Positions 24,101 to 35,169 of a DNA stretch of 64,000 bases are shown here, one piece after another. The notes under the pieces are model-generated. The model was given only the letters and a program-made list of their open reading frames with translations, was not told where the DNA came from and ran no database searches. Position 1 is the first letter of the stretch, and each line of letters starts with the position of its first letter. A program made the position numbers and the translations under genes. This DNA is from Vespula vulgaris (taxonomy: Eukaryota; Arthropoda; Insecta; Hymenoptera; Vespidae), in the NCBI RefSeq assembly GCF_905475345.1, contig NC_066598.1:5164001-5228000 (forward strand), given 5' to 3'.

Positions 24101-26059
24101 TCGAGATTTTTGTATGGCGATCAGTCGTAGCCTTAAATAATTAAAAGAAATGAATGAATAGATTTAATGTGTAATATTAATGTTAATTAAGTTTTCTTAT
24201 TAGCTATTTATCATCTTTTTATTTTCAGAAGTTGATTGACTGATATTCAAACATATAAGTACAATATTTTAAACCAAGAAAATTGGATTATTCGCGATCA
24301 TGATCCCATTTTTCCTCTTTTTGATGGACATTGTAGTTAATGATGTTGAACTAGTGATCATACAAATGATTATGGTCATGAACATGATATAGAGAGGTAA
24401 AACAAACGATTGAGATAGAAAATCTGATTTCGAGCCCAGTCAGAAGAATTCTCAAGTACAATCATTTATAGAAAATATCAATGTTGAATAACAATCCAAA
24501 ATGCAAACCACTGAAAGATTAGTCAAAGTACTGTCTTCTCGAATATAAAAGCGTGACATTGTGAACTGATGGAGAACTATACCTTTTAATAAATATAACA
24601 TTCATGATCACTCTAACAAATAAAATTGGTATTGTTAATCATATTGGTTTCCGAAAATGAACTTTGATTGTTTTCTGATTATCTATCAGAGGAAAAGAAA
24701 TTTATAAGGAAAAAACTGGTAAAATATCAGCAGAATAATTCACATGATTTTTTTTAAAGAAATCATTATTATTCCTCAAGAATCATTTTTCTTTATCAGA
24801 AGTTTCTGACTTAATTTAAATATATTTGAAGAATCCAATTATATACTTTACCAAGCCTTACAAGAATTTACAAATTTAATCATCTTTATATTCTATCTAT
24901 ATTTTAATTATATGATACAACAAATTGATGCTACAATGGCAACAACACTCATGAAAATTGTAGAAATAGTAAAAAAATTTTTGATTCCTTCCTGAAATGT
25001 TTCTATATTTTATCTAATGTTTATATCTTTTTTGTTTTCAAAGTTATTTTATGATCAATTGCCATCACAATTTTACATTTGAAAAAAATCAATATATTAT
25101 TTATAAAAATATATAGAATATACTACTTCTATTATTTTCAGAGTTATGAAAATACTTGATATAATATACTCAGTTCATTTTTTATTAGAGTATTCTAAAT
25201 ATTAATCTTCATATCTGAAAATAAATATTACTCCATACTTTTATGATATTATTATAAAATAATAATAAATAACTGAATTTCCTTAGATTTCGTAAAGTTG
25301 AGCATTTTAATTATTATCATATGCAGAGTATCCCATACAATTAGAGCAGGCTGTATCTCCTAAACACTTGAAAATAGAAAAAATATTATAAGTTAAAATT
25401 AAGTAGTACTAAACAGTGCATAATATGTATATATTTTGTATAATACAATATTAACATATTTATACACTAAACTTGTACATCAAAAAGTTATTGTAGTTGA
25501 AAGTTTTCTAAATTATTTTGGTCTATTGGCAAATGCTTTAGAATATGTTAATCATTAATATTAACGTAAGATTAAGATTTCCATTAGTAAATATAAGAAA
25601 TAGTTTAGTGAGTCGATATTTCAAAATTATGATATTCACAAACAATGAAACAGTTATATGTTTATTTTGTTTAGTAAACAGAATCAAAATGGCGCTGAGA
25701 TTGCAAAGCTATATTCTAATCAATAACGATCTTTGCATTCCTATTTTTACAAATTGGAATTTAATTTTTTCTAATACAGCAACTTTCACAAATCAAAACT
25801 CGTCGACTTGTTACATAGACCATGGAATTATAAGGAATTTGCTGACAAGCAAATTACAATAACAGTTGATCAGGTCGCATCTGAAGTAGCTCAATAAGAA
25901 AGTATATTGAGCATTTGGTATGCTTTCTTATCCCCAATTGATTGTTCCATGAAGATATAAGAAAGTATCTTATCGTTGCAATGATTGAATTTAATTAGAA
26001 TATAATAAAGTTTTCTATTACTAAATACATGACGGTTTAATTTCCTCCATTTTTAATAA
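21148..26059. other. Long AT-rich stretch without a supported gene
   Basis: Frames of 60-105 codons occur (for example 25,545-25,862 +), but they have no recognisable motif, no splice partners and a composition expected from AT-rich DNA. A moderately less AT-rich patch at 23,830-24,130 shows nothing identifiable. Short AT microsatellites are scattered, for example near 22,952. Confidence 0.4.
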
Positions 26060-26262
26060 TATTTAAATAAAGAGACCTTGCTCTAGCCATCGTAAAACCT
26101 CGATATTATTATTTTTAAAATAAATTCTTACAATCTTAGTGCTATGCATGCTTACGTTATCATGCTGAAATGTAAATTTTTCTTCACTTATCTGTTCCGC
26201 ATGTGTTGTAATTTTTTCATTTATAAATTGTACATAATCTATACTCTTCATTTTCCCATTTA
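26060..26262 (-). mobile_element. Tc1-like transposase C-terminal fragment
   Basis: The minus strand from 26,251 reads MKSIDYVQFINEKITTHAEQ, then FTFQHDNVSMHSTKIVRIYF and NNNIEVLRWLEQ. This is the segment of Tc1 transposases around the second catalytic aspartate (FQQDNAxxHxA) and the start of the spacer to the third. The first catalytic region and the SPDxNPIEN block are missing. Its sequence differs from the Tc1 copies at 4.3, 6.0 and 9.2 kb. Confidence 0.75.
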
Positions 26263-26315
26263 TAAATCTTTCTGAAGTTAAATTAAATTAAATATAAAAT
26301 CTTATCTTTCATTAG

Positions 26316-26316
<1 letters not shown>

Positions 26317-26369
<53 letters not shown>
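26317..26369. repeat. (AT)n microsatellite
   Basis: More than 50 bp of nearly pure alternating AT/TA. It directly precedes the dispersed repeat block at 26,370. Confidence 0.95.
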
Positions 26370-26375
<6 letters not shown>

Positions 26376-26550
26376 TGCACAGAATAAACACACTTAAATA
26401 TATATAATGTTCTTCACTTTCACTGCATTTGTAGAGATGTTATTAAGATTTAAGAATTTTTCATTTTTGATAAAAGTAATTCTATATAAGTTCCGAAATA
26501 TATTAACTAATGAAATATGTAAAGTATTTCAGATATGCTAGATAGTATGC
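26370..26550. repeat. Dispersed repeat, copy A
   Basis: Similar to 43,565-43,745. Both contain, in order, an AATAAACA(C/T)ACTT(T/A)AATATATAT core, a TTCTT(C)ACTT-C segment, a G-rich GTTATTAAGATTTA or GTGATTAAGGTTTA segment, and a TTTCATTTTTGATA or TTCCATTTCTAATA segment. There is no coding potential. The family is unknown. Confidence 0.55.
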
Positions 26551-27500
26551 TAGCGTGGGTGAGCACGGTTGGGACTAACCTTAAACCGAGAGTTAGATAA
26601 TGATAATAGAACCGGATGTACTTAATAGGGAAGATCTTCGTATATTAAGCAAATAAACAATCATCTCTATTTATTAAAATGCATAACTATATAATAGTTT
26701 AACCAATTATTCTAAATTAATTATTCTAATTTTTGTCTGGTGGGGTCTTTGGGTGTGGACCTTTTGCCGGGCTCGTTTCTTTTGATTTTCCTTTTTTTCT
26801 TTCCTTATCTTTCTCTCCTTTTCTCTTCTCTTTTTTTCTTATCTCTTTTTCTCCTTATCTCTCTTTTTCTCTTTTTCTTATTTTCTCTTCTTTTGTTTTT
26901 TTTTCTTCTTTTCTTTACGACGAACAGGATAGATTAAGAAGAACACCTACGCATGCGTTGGGATTAATTCTACCGTGGACTAATTTTATTGTTTAAAATT
27001 TCAAATAGAAGATCGGTCTTGTTAAAAATTGATGCATGAAGCCTACCAATGTTGCGACGGTCTAGCTATCTGTAAGCGGGGATTTACCCTGCTCCAGTTA
27101 GCATTAGGATTTAACTTTTCTGTAAGTGACATATTACCCCGGTATCATAAATTTTTTAGATAAAATAGTAGTAGAGTCACCGTTATTCTAATTCCCATGC
27201 GCATGTCAAAATACAAGCATGAGTGTTCACAGGTACGATAAAAGTTCTACTGTGAACTTCATTTTATTGTTTGAAATTCAAAAAACACAATCGGCCATGT
27301 TTGTTAGTGATGATGACGTTTTCGTTGTATGACGATTCTGCTAGGTGTAAACGGGAACTTACCCTCCTCCAGTTAGTATTGGGACAAATTATCCCGATAT
27401 CGCATAATTAGAATAAAATCATAGTAGTGGGTTTCCAAATACAGCAACCTCCACGTGGTGAGACTTGGATCAGTATTACTTACTTGTATATTGAGTACTA
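26550..27500. repeat. GC-richer block with a pyrimidine tract and a direct duplication
   Basis: The block is clearly less AT-rich than its surroundings. A G/T-rich lead at 26,734-26,775 is followed by a pure pyrimidine tract at about 26,780-26,915. Then come two diverged direct copies of a unit of about 265 bp, at 26,980-27,175 and 27,260-27,435. Each copy contains ATTTTATTGTTT(A/G)AAAT, a GGGA(T/A)(T/C)TTACCCT core with CTCCAGTTAG after it, and an ATTA(C/T)CC(C/G) segment. The open frames on the tract are low-complexity Phe/Leu/Ser and not genes. It could be an LTR or leader of an unidentified retroelement. Confidence 0.5.
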
Positions 27501-27589
27501 CCGGGTGAATGACTGCATATATCAGTGTATTTTCAAAATCTTTTCCATTAAATTCTGATTAAACATTAAAATATTATCACTTTATGTTG

Positions 27590-28140
27590 CTAATAATATT
27601 TGCATAAATTAATAGATTGGATATATCAGAATTCTATGGACAAATGTATTCTATGGATAAAGTATATAAATTTTTTATTAAAATCAAGATTTTATCGATT
27701 ATTTGATGGAAAATAATAATTAGTGAATATATACTTATATATTATATATTATTTTTATAAAAATTAAAATATTAGTTTATTTCCATACTATTTATGAAAT
27801 AAAATTTCTAGCATTGTTTATTTTTTTAGTGATACCACGCAATTTTCGTATTAATTATATTTACTATCTTTTATATATTTGTATAGACACGCCAACGTTA
27901 CAAAAGGATATAAATGTGGGTAGATGAAAAGTGTGAGTACATATCTATTTACAGTTTCCATTCTAACTTATACTAATCCAATCCTTATGTTACTTGCGAA
28001 TGGATGCAACTTATGCAAACTTATTGACTGATACAATAGACGCATGGTAATGACAATGTTCTCTCCTTACATTTGTAGTTCATATTTTATCGATACCAGT
28101 CGCTGAAGTGACACATGCTTCGAGCAAATGGTGACGAACT
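27590..28140. repeat. Dispersed duplication, copy A
   Basis: Similar to 33,190-33,910 with gaps. Shared landmarks include the AAATAATAATTAGT segment (27,712 and 33,247), GATGAAAAGTGTGA or GAATGAAAAGTGTGA (27,925 and 33,690), a GACGCATG or GATGCATG segment with GACAATG(T)TCTC or GAACAGCGTTCTC, and a CACATGCTTCGAGC or CACACGCTTTGAGC segment near the right end. No coding potential is recognised. Confidence 0.6.
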
Positions 28141-28870
28141 GTCTTAAGAGATAGGAAGAAGACGAAAAAAATGACTTGAAGCCGTTCTTTCTGTCGGGGT
28201 TTTAAACGAATGTTGCTGTTCCACGAGTTTACGAAGACTTCGGAGAACGATTCTTTACCAATTACAAGAAACCAGTGAGCAAGACGAAAACATAGAGGGA
28301 GGGAAAGAAAAAGAGATAGGGAAGTTATTTGGAAGAGACAACAAAGAATCGTCGTCAACTTGGCGAATGTTTCGTAGCTTCGCCGATGTAAAACTACAAA
28401 ATTTCTCACGTCTTGCGATATACGAAGGAACTTTCTTCTTTCTTCAAGATAATCCCTTTGAAGAAAAAAAGAAGTAGAAAAGACGGGAAAAAAATTTTTT
28501 CTCTTCGTTGATATCAAGCGCAGCTTTAAAGGTAACGTTTCGCGCCTCATCGTTTTTCCTCTCTCTTTTTCTTTTCCTTATTTTTCTTTCTTTTTTCCGT
28601 TGTTTTCTTTTTCTGCAAAAGTGTAATCAGAAATAATATTATATCATGCGCTACATGGAATTTTTTTGTTTACTCGTCACTACTGTTGATATTCTTGAAT
28701 TTACATCTTTTTCATCGATCTTCATAGACATAAGGAAAAAGAAAAAACCAAGGATAAGAAAAGATAGGAAAGAAAAGAAAGAAAGAACATTAAAATTCAA
28801 AGGAATAAAAGTCGTTCATTGTTAAGTTTTATAATTTTCCTATTCTTGTTCTTTACAAGCATTCCTGTAA
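28141..28870. other. Purine/pyrimidine-biased stretch, no gene identified
   Basis: A 156-codon minus frame (28,550-28,080) exists because of a purine-rich + strand. The encoded sequence has no recognised motif and its 5' end lies in a pyrimidine tract at 28,550-28,615. The local CpG count is higher than in surrounding DNA, so a distant gene's first exon or promoter here cannot be excluded. Confidence 0.3.
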
Positions 28871-28884
28871 AAAAAATTCTTCTA

Positions 28885-29725
28885 ATTATAGTAGTAGTGA
28901 TTATAATAGTTCTAATTATGGTATTTTGGAAGCAATAGTATTAACTTTACTAGTATAGTAAAGTAGTTCCAAGTATAATAGTTCCAAAAAAAGTAACTTC
29001 AGTTATATTAGTTTTAAATAGAATAGTGCAAATTATAGTTATTCCAGGTATGGTAGTTGTAGGTATAATAGTTACAAATATTGTGATTCCAGGTACAGTA
29101 GTCTCTATAATATATCCATAATAATAATAGACTGTAATATAAGTAGCCATGTTGTAATTAATCATACTGTAAATAGCTGTATTAAAATTAGCAGTACAAT
29201 AATTAGCTATTACTTGTAATATTATAATAAGACGTATTACAATTATCCGTACTATAATCAATGGTATCATGATTAGTGCAATTATAGTTGAAACTACTAC
29301 AATAAGTACTGCTACCTGGAAGTACTACATTTCAAATTACTACACTTCAAATTACTATATTTGCAATTATTATATTGGAACTATTATATCTGAAATTTCT
29401 ATATTTGTAATCACTATATTAAGATCATTATATTGTTACTCTATACTATACTCCGAAAGATATTGTACTTGAAGCTATTATACCTGAAGCTACTGTAATT
29501 GTAACTATTATACTTGGAGCTATTATATTAGCATATTTAAAATTGGTATATTTGCAACTACTTTAAATGGAACTATACACATATACACACGCGCACGCGC
29601 ACACACAGCATGCATTTATAATTGTTATATTTACAACTAGTACACCTGAAACAACTATATTGACATTATTACACTTGAAATCATTATACTCAAAATATTT
29701 CTGACGTATATTAATGAACAATTTG
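28885..29725. repeat. 15-bp minisatellite array with reversal of orientation
   Basis: About 50 degenerate 15-bp units. On the left half (28,885-29,200) the unit reads about AATAGTTCCAGGTAT. On the right half (29,280-29,725) it reads about ACTTGAAGCTATTAT, which is the reverse complement of the left unit. The switch lies between 29,200 and 29,280. The 15-bp period is in frame, so open frames of about 106 codons (-, left) and 67 codons (+, right) arise with a five-residue rhythm such as YYISN/YYTSN/YYICN. I consider these by-products. A short (AC/GC)n tract interrupts at 29,577-29,607. Confidence 0.8.
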
Positions 29726-30104
29726 ACCATATATATGTGGAATGCAAATGAATTAAAAAGAAGAATAGAAGAAATGATAGAAGAATATTTGAATATAAAT
29801 AATATCATTATATTACATAAATGAAAATAAATATAAACACATCATGAAACTCAAAATCAAAAACTATATACTGATAAGAGTGGGTTTCTCATTTTTATCA
29901 AGCTACTTAAATATGAGTTTATTGCAGCCTAAATGAATAGCTTACATGTCAGAAAAATAAAAAAATTAAAACAAAAATACTCTGTATTTCCATTTTTTTA
30001 AAGAATTAGAGCATTTGTGCTTACTAATTATAAATTACTAGTGGGTGTATAAGCTTTTTCTCTTTTACCACAGAATTTAAGAAGCGCCTACAAACTTTTT
30101 CCAT
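29726..30104. other. AT-rich DNA, nothing recognised
   Basis: No open frame of note, no repeat partner seen in the window. Confidence 0.4.
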
Positions 30105-30300
30105 TATTGAAAAATGTCGAAAACAGTATTTATGTCAATGAAAACAAGTGTAATTCTTGATTGATTTTGACAAATAAGATCTCATTTTAAAGACGGAGGA
30201 TCTCACTTTTTTGAATTTTTTAAAAAGCTTTACATTTTTCAATAAACTATTCTCGAAAAAATACTATTTTTTAACACGACTTTTTTTAAAGAAAATAAAT
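30105..30300. repeat. Foldback MITE, copy 1 (left arm and centre only)
   Basis: It shares the arm sequence of the elements at 32,103-32,442 and 44,160-44,465: GTGTAATTCTTGATTGATTT, AAATAAGATCTCATTTTAAA, then an AAAAAGCTTTA segment. The centre TTTTTTAACACGA matches the 44-kb copy. Similarity ends at about 30,300 just after AAAGAAAATAAA, so the right arm is missing. Confidence 0.7.
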
Positions 30301-30990
30301 AGATCTAATAATAGATCTATTTATAGATATAATATATTTTATATAATATTCTGTTACAGGTAAAACTAAAAATATCAAATTTGAGCTTTAAAAATTATTC
30401 GAAAAAATAATAGTAAATTATTACACGTGAAAATTAATGTTAGCAATTACGAAATCATATTATTCAGACTTAATATTAAAAACTTGCCAATTTAAGGAAT
30501 ATAAACAGAAATGTACAAGAAACGCTGTAAAAATTTCCACATAAAGAAAAAAGAAAATTATTATTTAAAGTAAATTCCAGAAATGTCAGGGTGATAAAAA
30601 AGGGATAATCTTTATAAATAGATTTTATGTACTATTAGAAGAAAATTAATCAGACACTGAAATTGGTCTACAAGGAAAACATCAAAATAAGTTAACACAA
30701 ATCTGGGACAAAACTAGCAACAACCATAAACAGGTTACTTCTACTAGTATTGCATAATAATATAAAAATGTCAAGCTGAGAGATGTTAAACTCTCTAATT
30801 AAAGAGAATAAAATATTATCTGAGAGAAACTGAGATCTTTGCAACACAAAGGGAATTCATTACACAGGTACATTTTTAAAATATGTGTTAGATGTCACAC
30901 TTTTTCATAGAAGTATGATACCTTTGTAATTAAAGCTTTTCATAAAGAAACAGAATCAAATCTTATAATGTAATTAAAGAGCTGAAAAAA
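30301..30990. other. AT-rich DNA, no gene
   Basis: Stop-rich in all frames. A short palindromic patch at 30,300-30,325 (AGATCTAATAATAGATCT) is present. Confidence 0.4.
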
Positions 30991-30999
30991 CGAGGATTT

Positions 31000-31565
31000 A
31001 AATCCAGCGACAAGAACCTTATGAAAATATAATCAGAGTCTTGTTTATAAACACAATGTCAATAGAAGTACAACTTGATCAAGTCAGAAAAAAGATGAGA
31101 ACCTTTTCTACTTATGCTATGTTTCTTGGAAAATCTCTTAGAAAAACTATATTACACAACGACGAATCTCTCAATGCTACAAATATAAAAAACAGAGGCG
31201 AGTGACAAAATAAATAATATAAAAATATGTTTACTACGAATATCAAAATAAAATGAAGTAGAAAGGTTAAAATGATACGTATGGATTCAAATATACAAAT
31301 AGATTGTATATTAATATTTATTTACAAAGGACAATATAAAATTGTAGCAATAACAGGAATATATAACCTCAACAATGAGAATAGCGCCCCTACAAAGAAA
31401 CAGTAATAAGGGAAATTATAAATTCAAACAATAATAATATCAACGATTTAATAATTCGGGTAGGTAAAAAATGAAAAATGGATGCAATTAAGGAAAGTAC
31501 TACTACCAAAAAACGAAAACGAATAGAAAAGCACATTAATACAAGCATAATAATGAGATTAAAAT
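31000..31565 (+). mobile_element. Possible non-LTR endonuclease-domain remnant
   Basis: In shifting + frames the pieces YKIVAITGIYNLNNENSAP near 31,335-31,390 and DLIIRVG followed by a degenerate DFN region near 31,440-31,475 resemble the middle of the apurinic-type endonuclease of non-LTR elements (family: IIxGxYxPP...GDFNA). Stops are frequent and catalytic residues are not clear, so this is tentative. Confidence 0.3.
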
Positions 31566-31684
31566 ACAAATCAATATTGAAATAGTCCATTGAAATACAA
31601 TTCGCATTAATTTATTCTCCGTTTAATTTTACAACAAAATTTGTTTTCAGTAATAGGGAGTAATAACCAAACGAGGTTTTTTCC

Positions 31685-32103
31685 TTTCATATAGCTAATA
31701 AGTGATGCGAAGTTCGAAATAAAAATGATACTTTATCGTCAGTGACAATGTGTCATGAGCACCAATGTAAAATGCTGTTTAAAACAAAAATATCTATGGA
31801 ATATAATATAGTGCAGGAAAACTCATTAAATTTATGATATAAAAGACTAGATCCTATAAATAAATATCATCAAGAATATCAGTAAATTAAATATGGTAAA
31901 TGGAATGACAAATAAGGAAAAGACTGAATTTTTCTGTAGAGCTTGTATTTGGGAAAGCAATCAAAAGATAGCATTAAGCACAATGGATAAAGCAGAAAAA
32001 TCGAAAGTGATGATTCACTTTGATATATGTGGTTCGATTAATGTAAAAACTATGGATCATGCACGTTATTTCTTATTATTTAATACTGTTCATCACTCTT
32101 GAT
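31685..32103 (+). mobile_element. Copia pre-integrase and integrase N-terminus (second element)
   Basis: After a decayed lead (VTMCHEHQCKMLFK near 31,744), the frame from 31,893 reads MVNGMTNKEKTEFFCRACIW, then STMDKAEKSKVMIHFDICGS and HARYFLLF. This is the Copia GAG-pre-integrase region (its CxxC pair reduced to FCRAC) running into the integrase core around the first catalytic aspartate (HFDICG; family HxDxxG). It stops at 32,100, where the foldback element begins. The rest of the integrase resumes at 33,942. Confidence 0.75.
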
Positions 32104-32442
32104 TCTATAATGATTTATGCCAACAATGAGAACAGGTGTAATTCTTAACCTATTTTGATGAACATGGTCTCATTTTAAAAATGAAGGTTTAATCTAGGAT
32201 CCTTTTTTTTAATTTTAAAAAAAGCTTTATTTTCTTCGAAAAAAAAAATCGTATCAGTAAATGATATTTTTTCAAGAATAATTTATTTACAAATATAAAG
32301 CTTTTTCAAACATTCGAAGAAGGGATCTCAGAATAAACTTTTATCTTCAAAATGAAATTATGTTTTCAATCTTTAAAATTGGTCAAGAATTATACCTGTT
32401 CTGATTGTGACATAAATGCTGTTTTCAACATTTTTCGTGAAG
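32103..32442. repeat. Foldback MITE, copy 2 (both arms)
   Basis: The left arm is from about 32,112 (ATTTATGCCAACAATGAGAA) to about 32,230. The right arm is its inverted copy, ending at about 32,430 (GTGACATAAATGCTGTTTTC). The arms are over 100 bp with an asymmetric A/T-rich centre at 32,235-32,300. There is no coding capacity. It sits inside the Copia integrase reading frame, which shows insertion. Confidence 0.8.
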
Positions 32443-32575
32443 AAAGAATTTTGTACTGTGGTGCCCTTTAAAATTTGTGGCAAAAGAGAAGAAACTTGTA
32501 TCTCCACTACAGATTTTCATATAAATGGTTGGTATATATTTTAGTATATGTTTTGCTTCTATGAAGTAATGATTG

Positions 32576-33189
<614 letters not shown>

Positions 33190-33915
33190 ATATGGTTTGA
33201 TAACAAATGCATATAAAGTACTTATATTTATCAATTATTTTTTCAAAAATAATAATTAGTACATATACACTTATATATTCTATACTATTTTTATAAAAAT
33301 CAAAACAAGAGTTCGTTTCTTACGAGATTCTTCTCCAAGCACTTTTTTTTATAGTTTCCTGTTTAGGAGTAATCCATCTTATATTATTTTTATTATTAAT
33401 ATTATTACTATAATAATACATAATATAATATAATAAAATAAGTATATATATATACTTACTATTTTATATATACATACACACCTATATATATATAGTAAAA
33501 TAAGTAGTCACTAATCATTATTGATAAAATATTCGACAAAATCTTGTTTTTTATTACAAATTTATATACTACTTATAATATTATATGTGCTAATTATATT
33601 TATTATTCTTTATGAATTTGTCATGATACAAATGTGTACCAACATACGAATCACTACAAAACAAATACTATTATCAAAAATACAGATGAGAATGAAAAGT
33701 GTGAATTCACAGCACTAACTATTTACTTTAACCTACATAAAAGCGATTGTTATGTACGGATGAGAGGATATCCAACAAGCTTCTACGCTATATAGGTATG
33801 CTATATAGATAGATGCATGATAAGAACAGCGTTCTCCGTTTGGGCTTGTAATTTATACTTGGCGTTGGTCACACACGCTTTGAGCGACAAGTAATGAAAA
33901 ACCTTAAAAAAAACT
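33190..33915. repeat. Dispersed duplication, copy B
   Basis: Similar to 27,590-28,140, as described there, with an extra AT-rich palindromic insert at about 33,400-33,520 (TAAAATAAGTATATATATAT and its mirror). It lies between the two halves of the Copia integrase. Confidence 0.6.
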
Positions 33916-33941
33916 TAGGTTTTTGTTCTATTTTCTACGCC

Positions 33942-34192
33942 ACAAATCGAAAGATATGGTCATTTAGGAAATTTATAAGTAAATTTAAAGAATATGATTA
34001 ATACACAGAAAAACTAACAACAAAATACAGACATTATAGTCTGACAACAGAAATAAATGTATGTCAAGAGAATTTCAAGATTTCTTAAAATCAAAAGGAA
34101 TTATTCACGAGAAATCAGCCCCGTAACATTCCTCAACGGAATGATTGAGCTAAGTGAAATGCAAACTCTTGTTGAAAGTGCAAGATCGCGAG
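33942..34192 (+). mobile_element. Copia integrase, C-terminal core (copy 2)
   Basis: In + frames, with frameshifts: FRKFISKFKEYD near 33,966; CMSREFQDFLKS near 34,060-34,095; GIIHEKS; PQRNDxAK near 34,130-34,150 (family: PQQNGVAER); QTLVESARS near 34,165-34,185. It continues the integrase begun at 31,893-32,103. Catalytic residues are partly lost. Confidence 0.75.
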
Positions 34193-34204
34193 AAATTAAC
34201 AAGA

Positions 34205-35085
34205 ACTGATGTTCCAGTATCAACCAGAATCCCATTATATTTGTACAAAATGTAAAGCATAAAATTTCTAGTGCTCGGATACATCATGTATTTACGAATC
34301 GGTATTACATAAGCTACATCCTAATCAAGAATTACATAAAATGAAATGCCATTTAACCGGGACGATCTTAACAAATTAGAAGCAGTTGCCAAATACAATG
34401 AAAAAAAAACTAAAATCCACAGAACTAAAATATGTTAAAAGCAATACTTTAGTTCTGGTACAAAAGGAGAAAAGACAAAAGAATTATCACACGTTTGACC
34501 ACTTGGAATAATACGTGAATAATTCCAGTAAAATGATTTTACGAGATGGTATTGAATTTAGCATCAAAAAACCAAATATCATTATAAACTATATAAAATA
34601 TATAGGTGGTGTTGATTGAGTGGATCAATATACCTTCATATATTGTTCTTCAGGAAAGTTTTCGAAATAATGGTTGAAGCTATTTTTTTAGAATTTAGAA
34701 GTATGTTCAATTAATTTTTACATTGTTTATAAATTAGAGAAAATATACAGGAACGAATGACTCATCTGCAATATATAAAAATTTTGGTTGGTCAATTAAG
34801 AGGAGATTTTCGTTAGACTCGTGATCAAGATTGTATTTCGATCCCAAGTGTCAATGAAATTCGCTTAAATAGAAAGTTGCATGTTATTCTAATAGGTGTT
34901 AAGAAAGATTATAAAGTTTGCTCTAAACAAAATGTTCTCCGTAAAAAGCATGAAACAACATATTACTGCGATACATGCTTTAACAAACTGAAGATGCATA
35001 TTAGTGATTGCTTTATAGAATATCACACAAAGAATAAATAAAGAGCATAATAATTAACAAATTTTGTTTTTAAAAATTTAATAAT
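34205..35085 (+). mobile_element. piggyBac-like transposase remnant nested in Copia (copy 2)
   Basis: Clearer than copy 1. It shows ELHKMKCHL near 34,330, with TGTILTNRK after a frameshift; the TKIHR/TKIPQG region; KPNIIINYIKYIGGVD near 34,570-34,617; a DQYTF(T/I)YCS block; SMFN and a LYKLEK-type segment; then the C-terminal finger, with KVCSKQNVLRKKHETTYYCD near 34,915-34,970 and HISDCFIEYHTK near 35,000. Stops are few but present. Only the C-terminal half or so of the transposase is here, as in copy 1. Confidence 0.8.
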
Positions 35086-35169
35086 ATATAAAACATTAAA
35101 ATATATAATTTTTATAGATTTATTCCTATATAAAATCATTTTAAATTAAGTGTAGGAAACATGCTAAAT

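Noticed and set aside
26733..26996. Phe/Leu/Ser-rich frames as a small membrane protein
   Set aside because: Created by a pyrimidine tract; both + frames are low complexity.
28080..28550. 156-codon minus-strand open frame, the longest single frame outside the gene region except a SEC63 exon
   Set aside because: No recognisable domain, biased by a purine-rich + strand, and it starts beside a pyrimidine tract. No splice partners were seen. Kept only as a note in the region entry.
28885..29725. 15-bp array as a CRISPR-like array
   Set aside because: No spacers, units contiguous and degenerate, eukaryotic context. It is a minisatellite.
31390..31590. Minus-strand Leu/Ile-rich frame as a membrane peptide
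   Set aside because: AT-driven composition, and it overlaps a better candidate endonuclease-domain remnant on the + strand.
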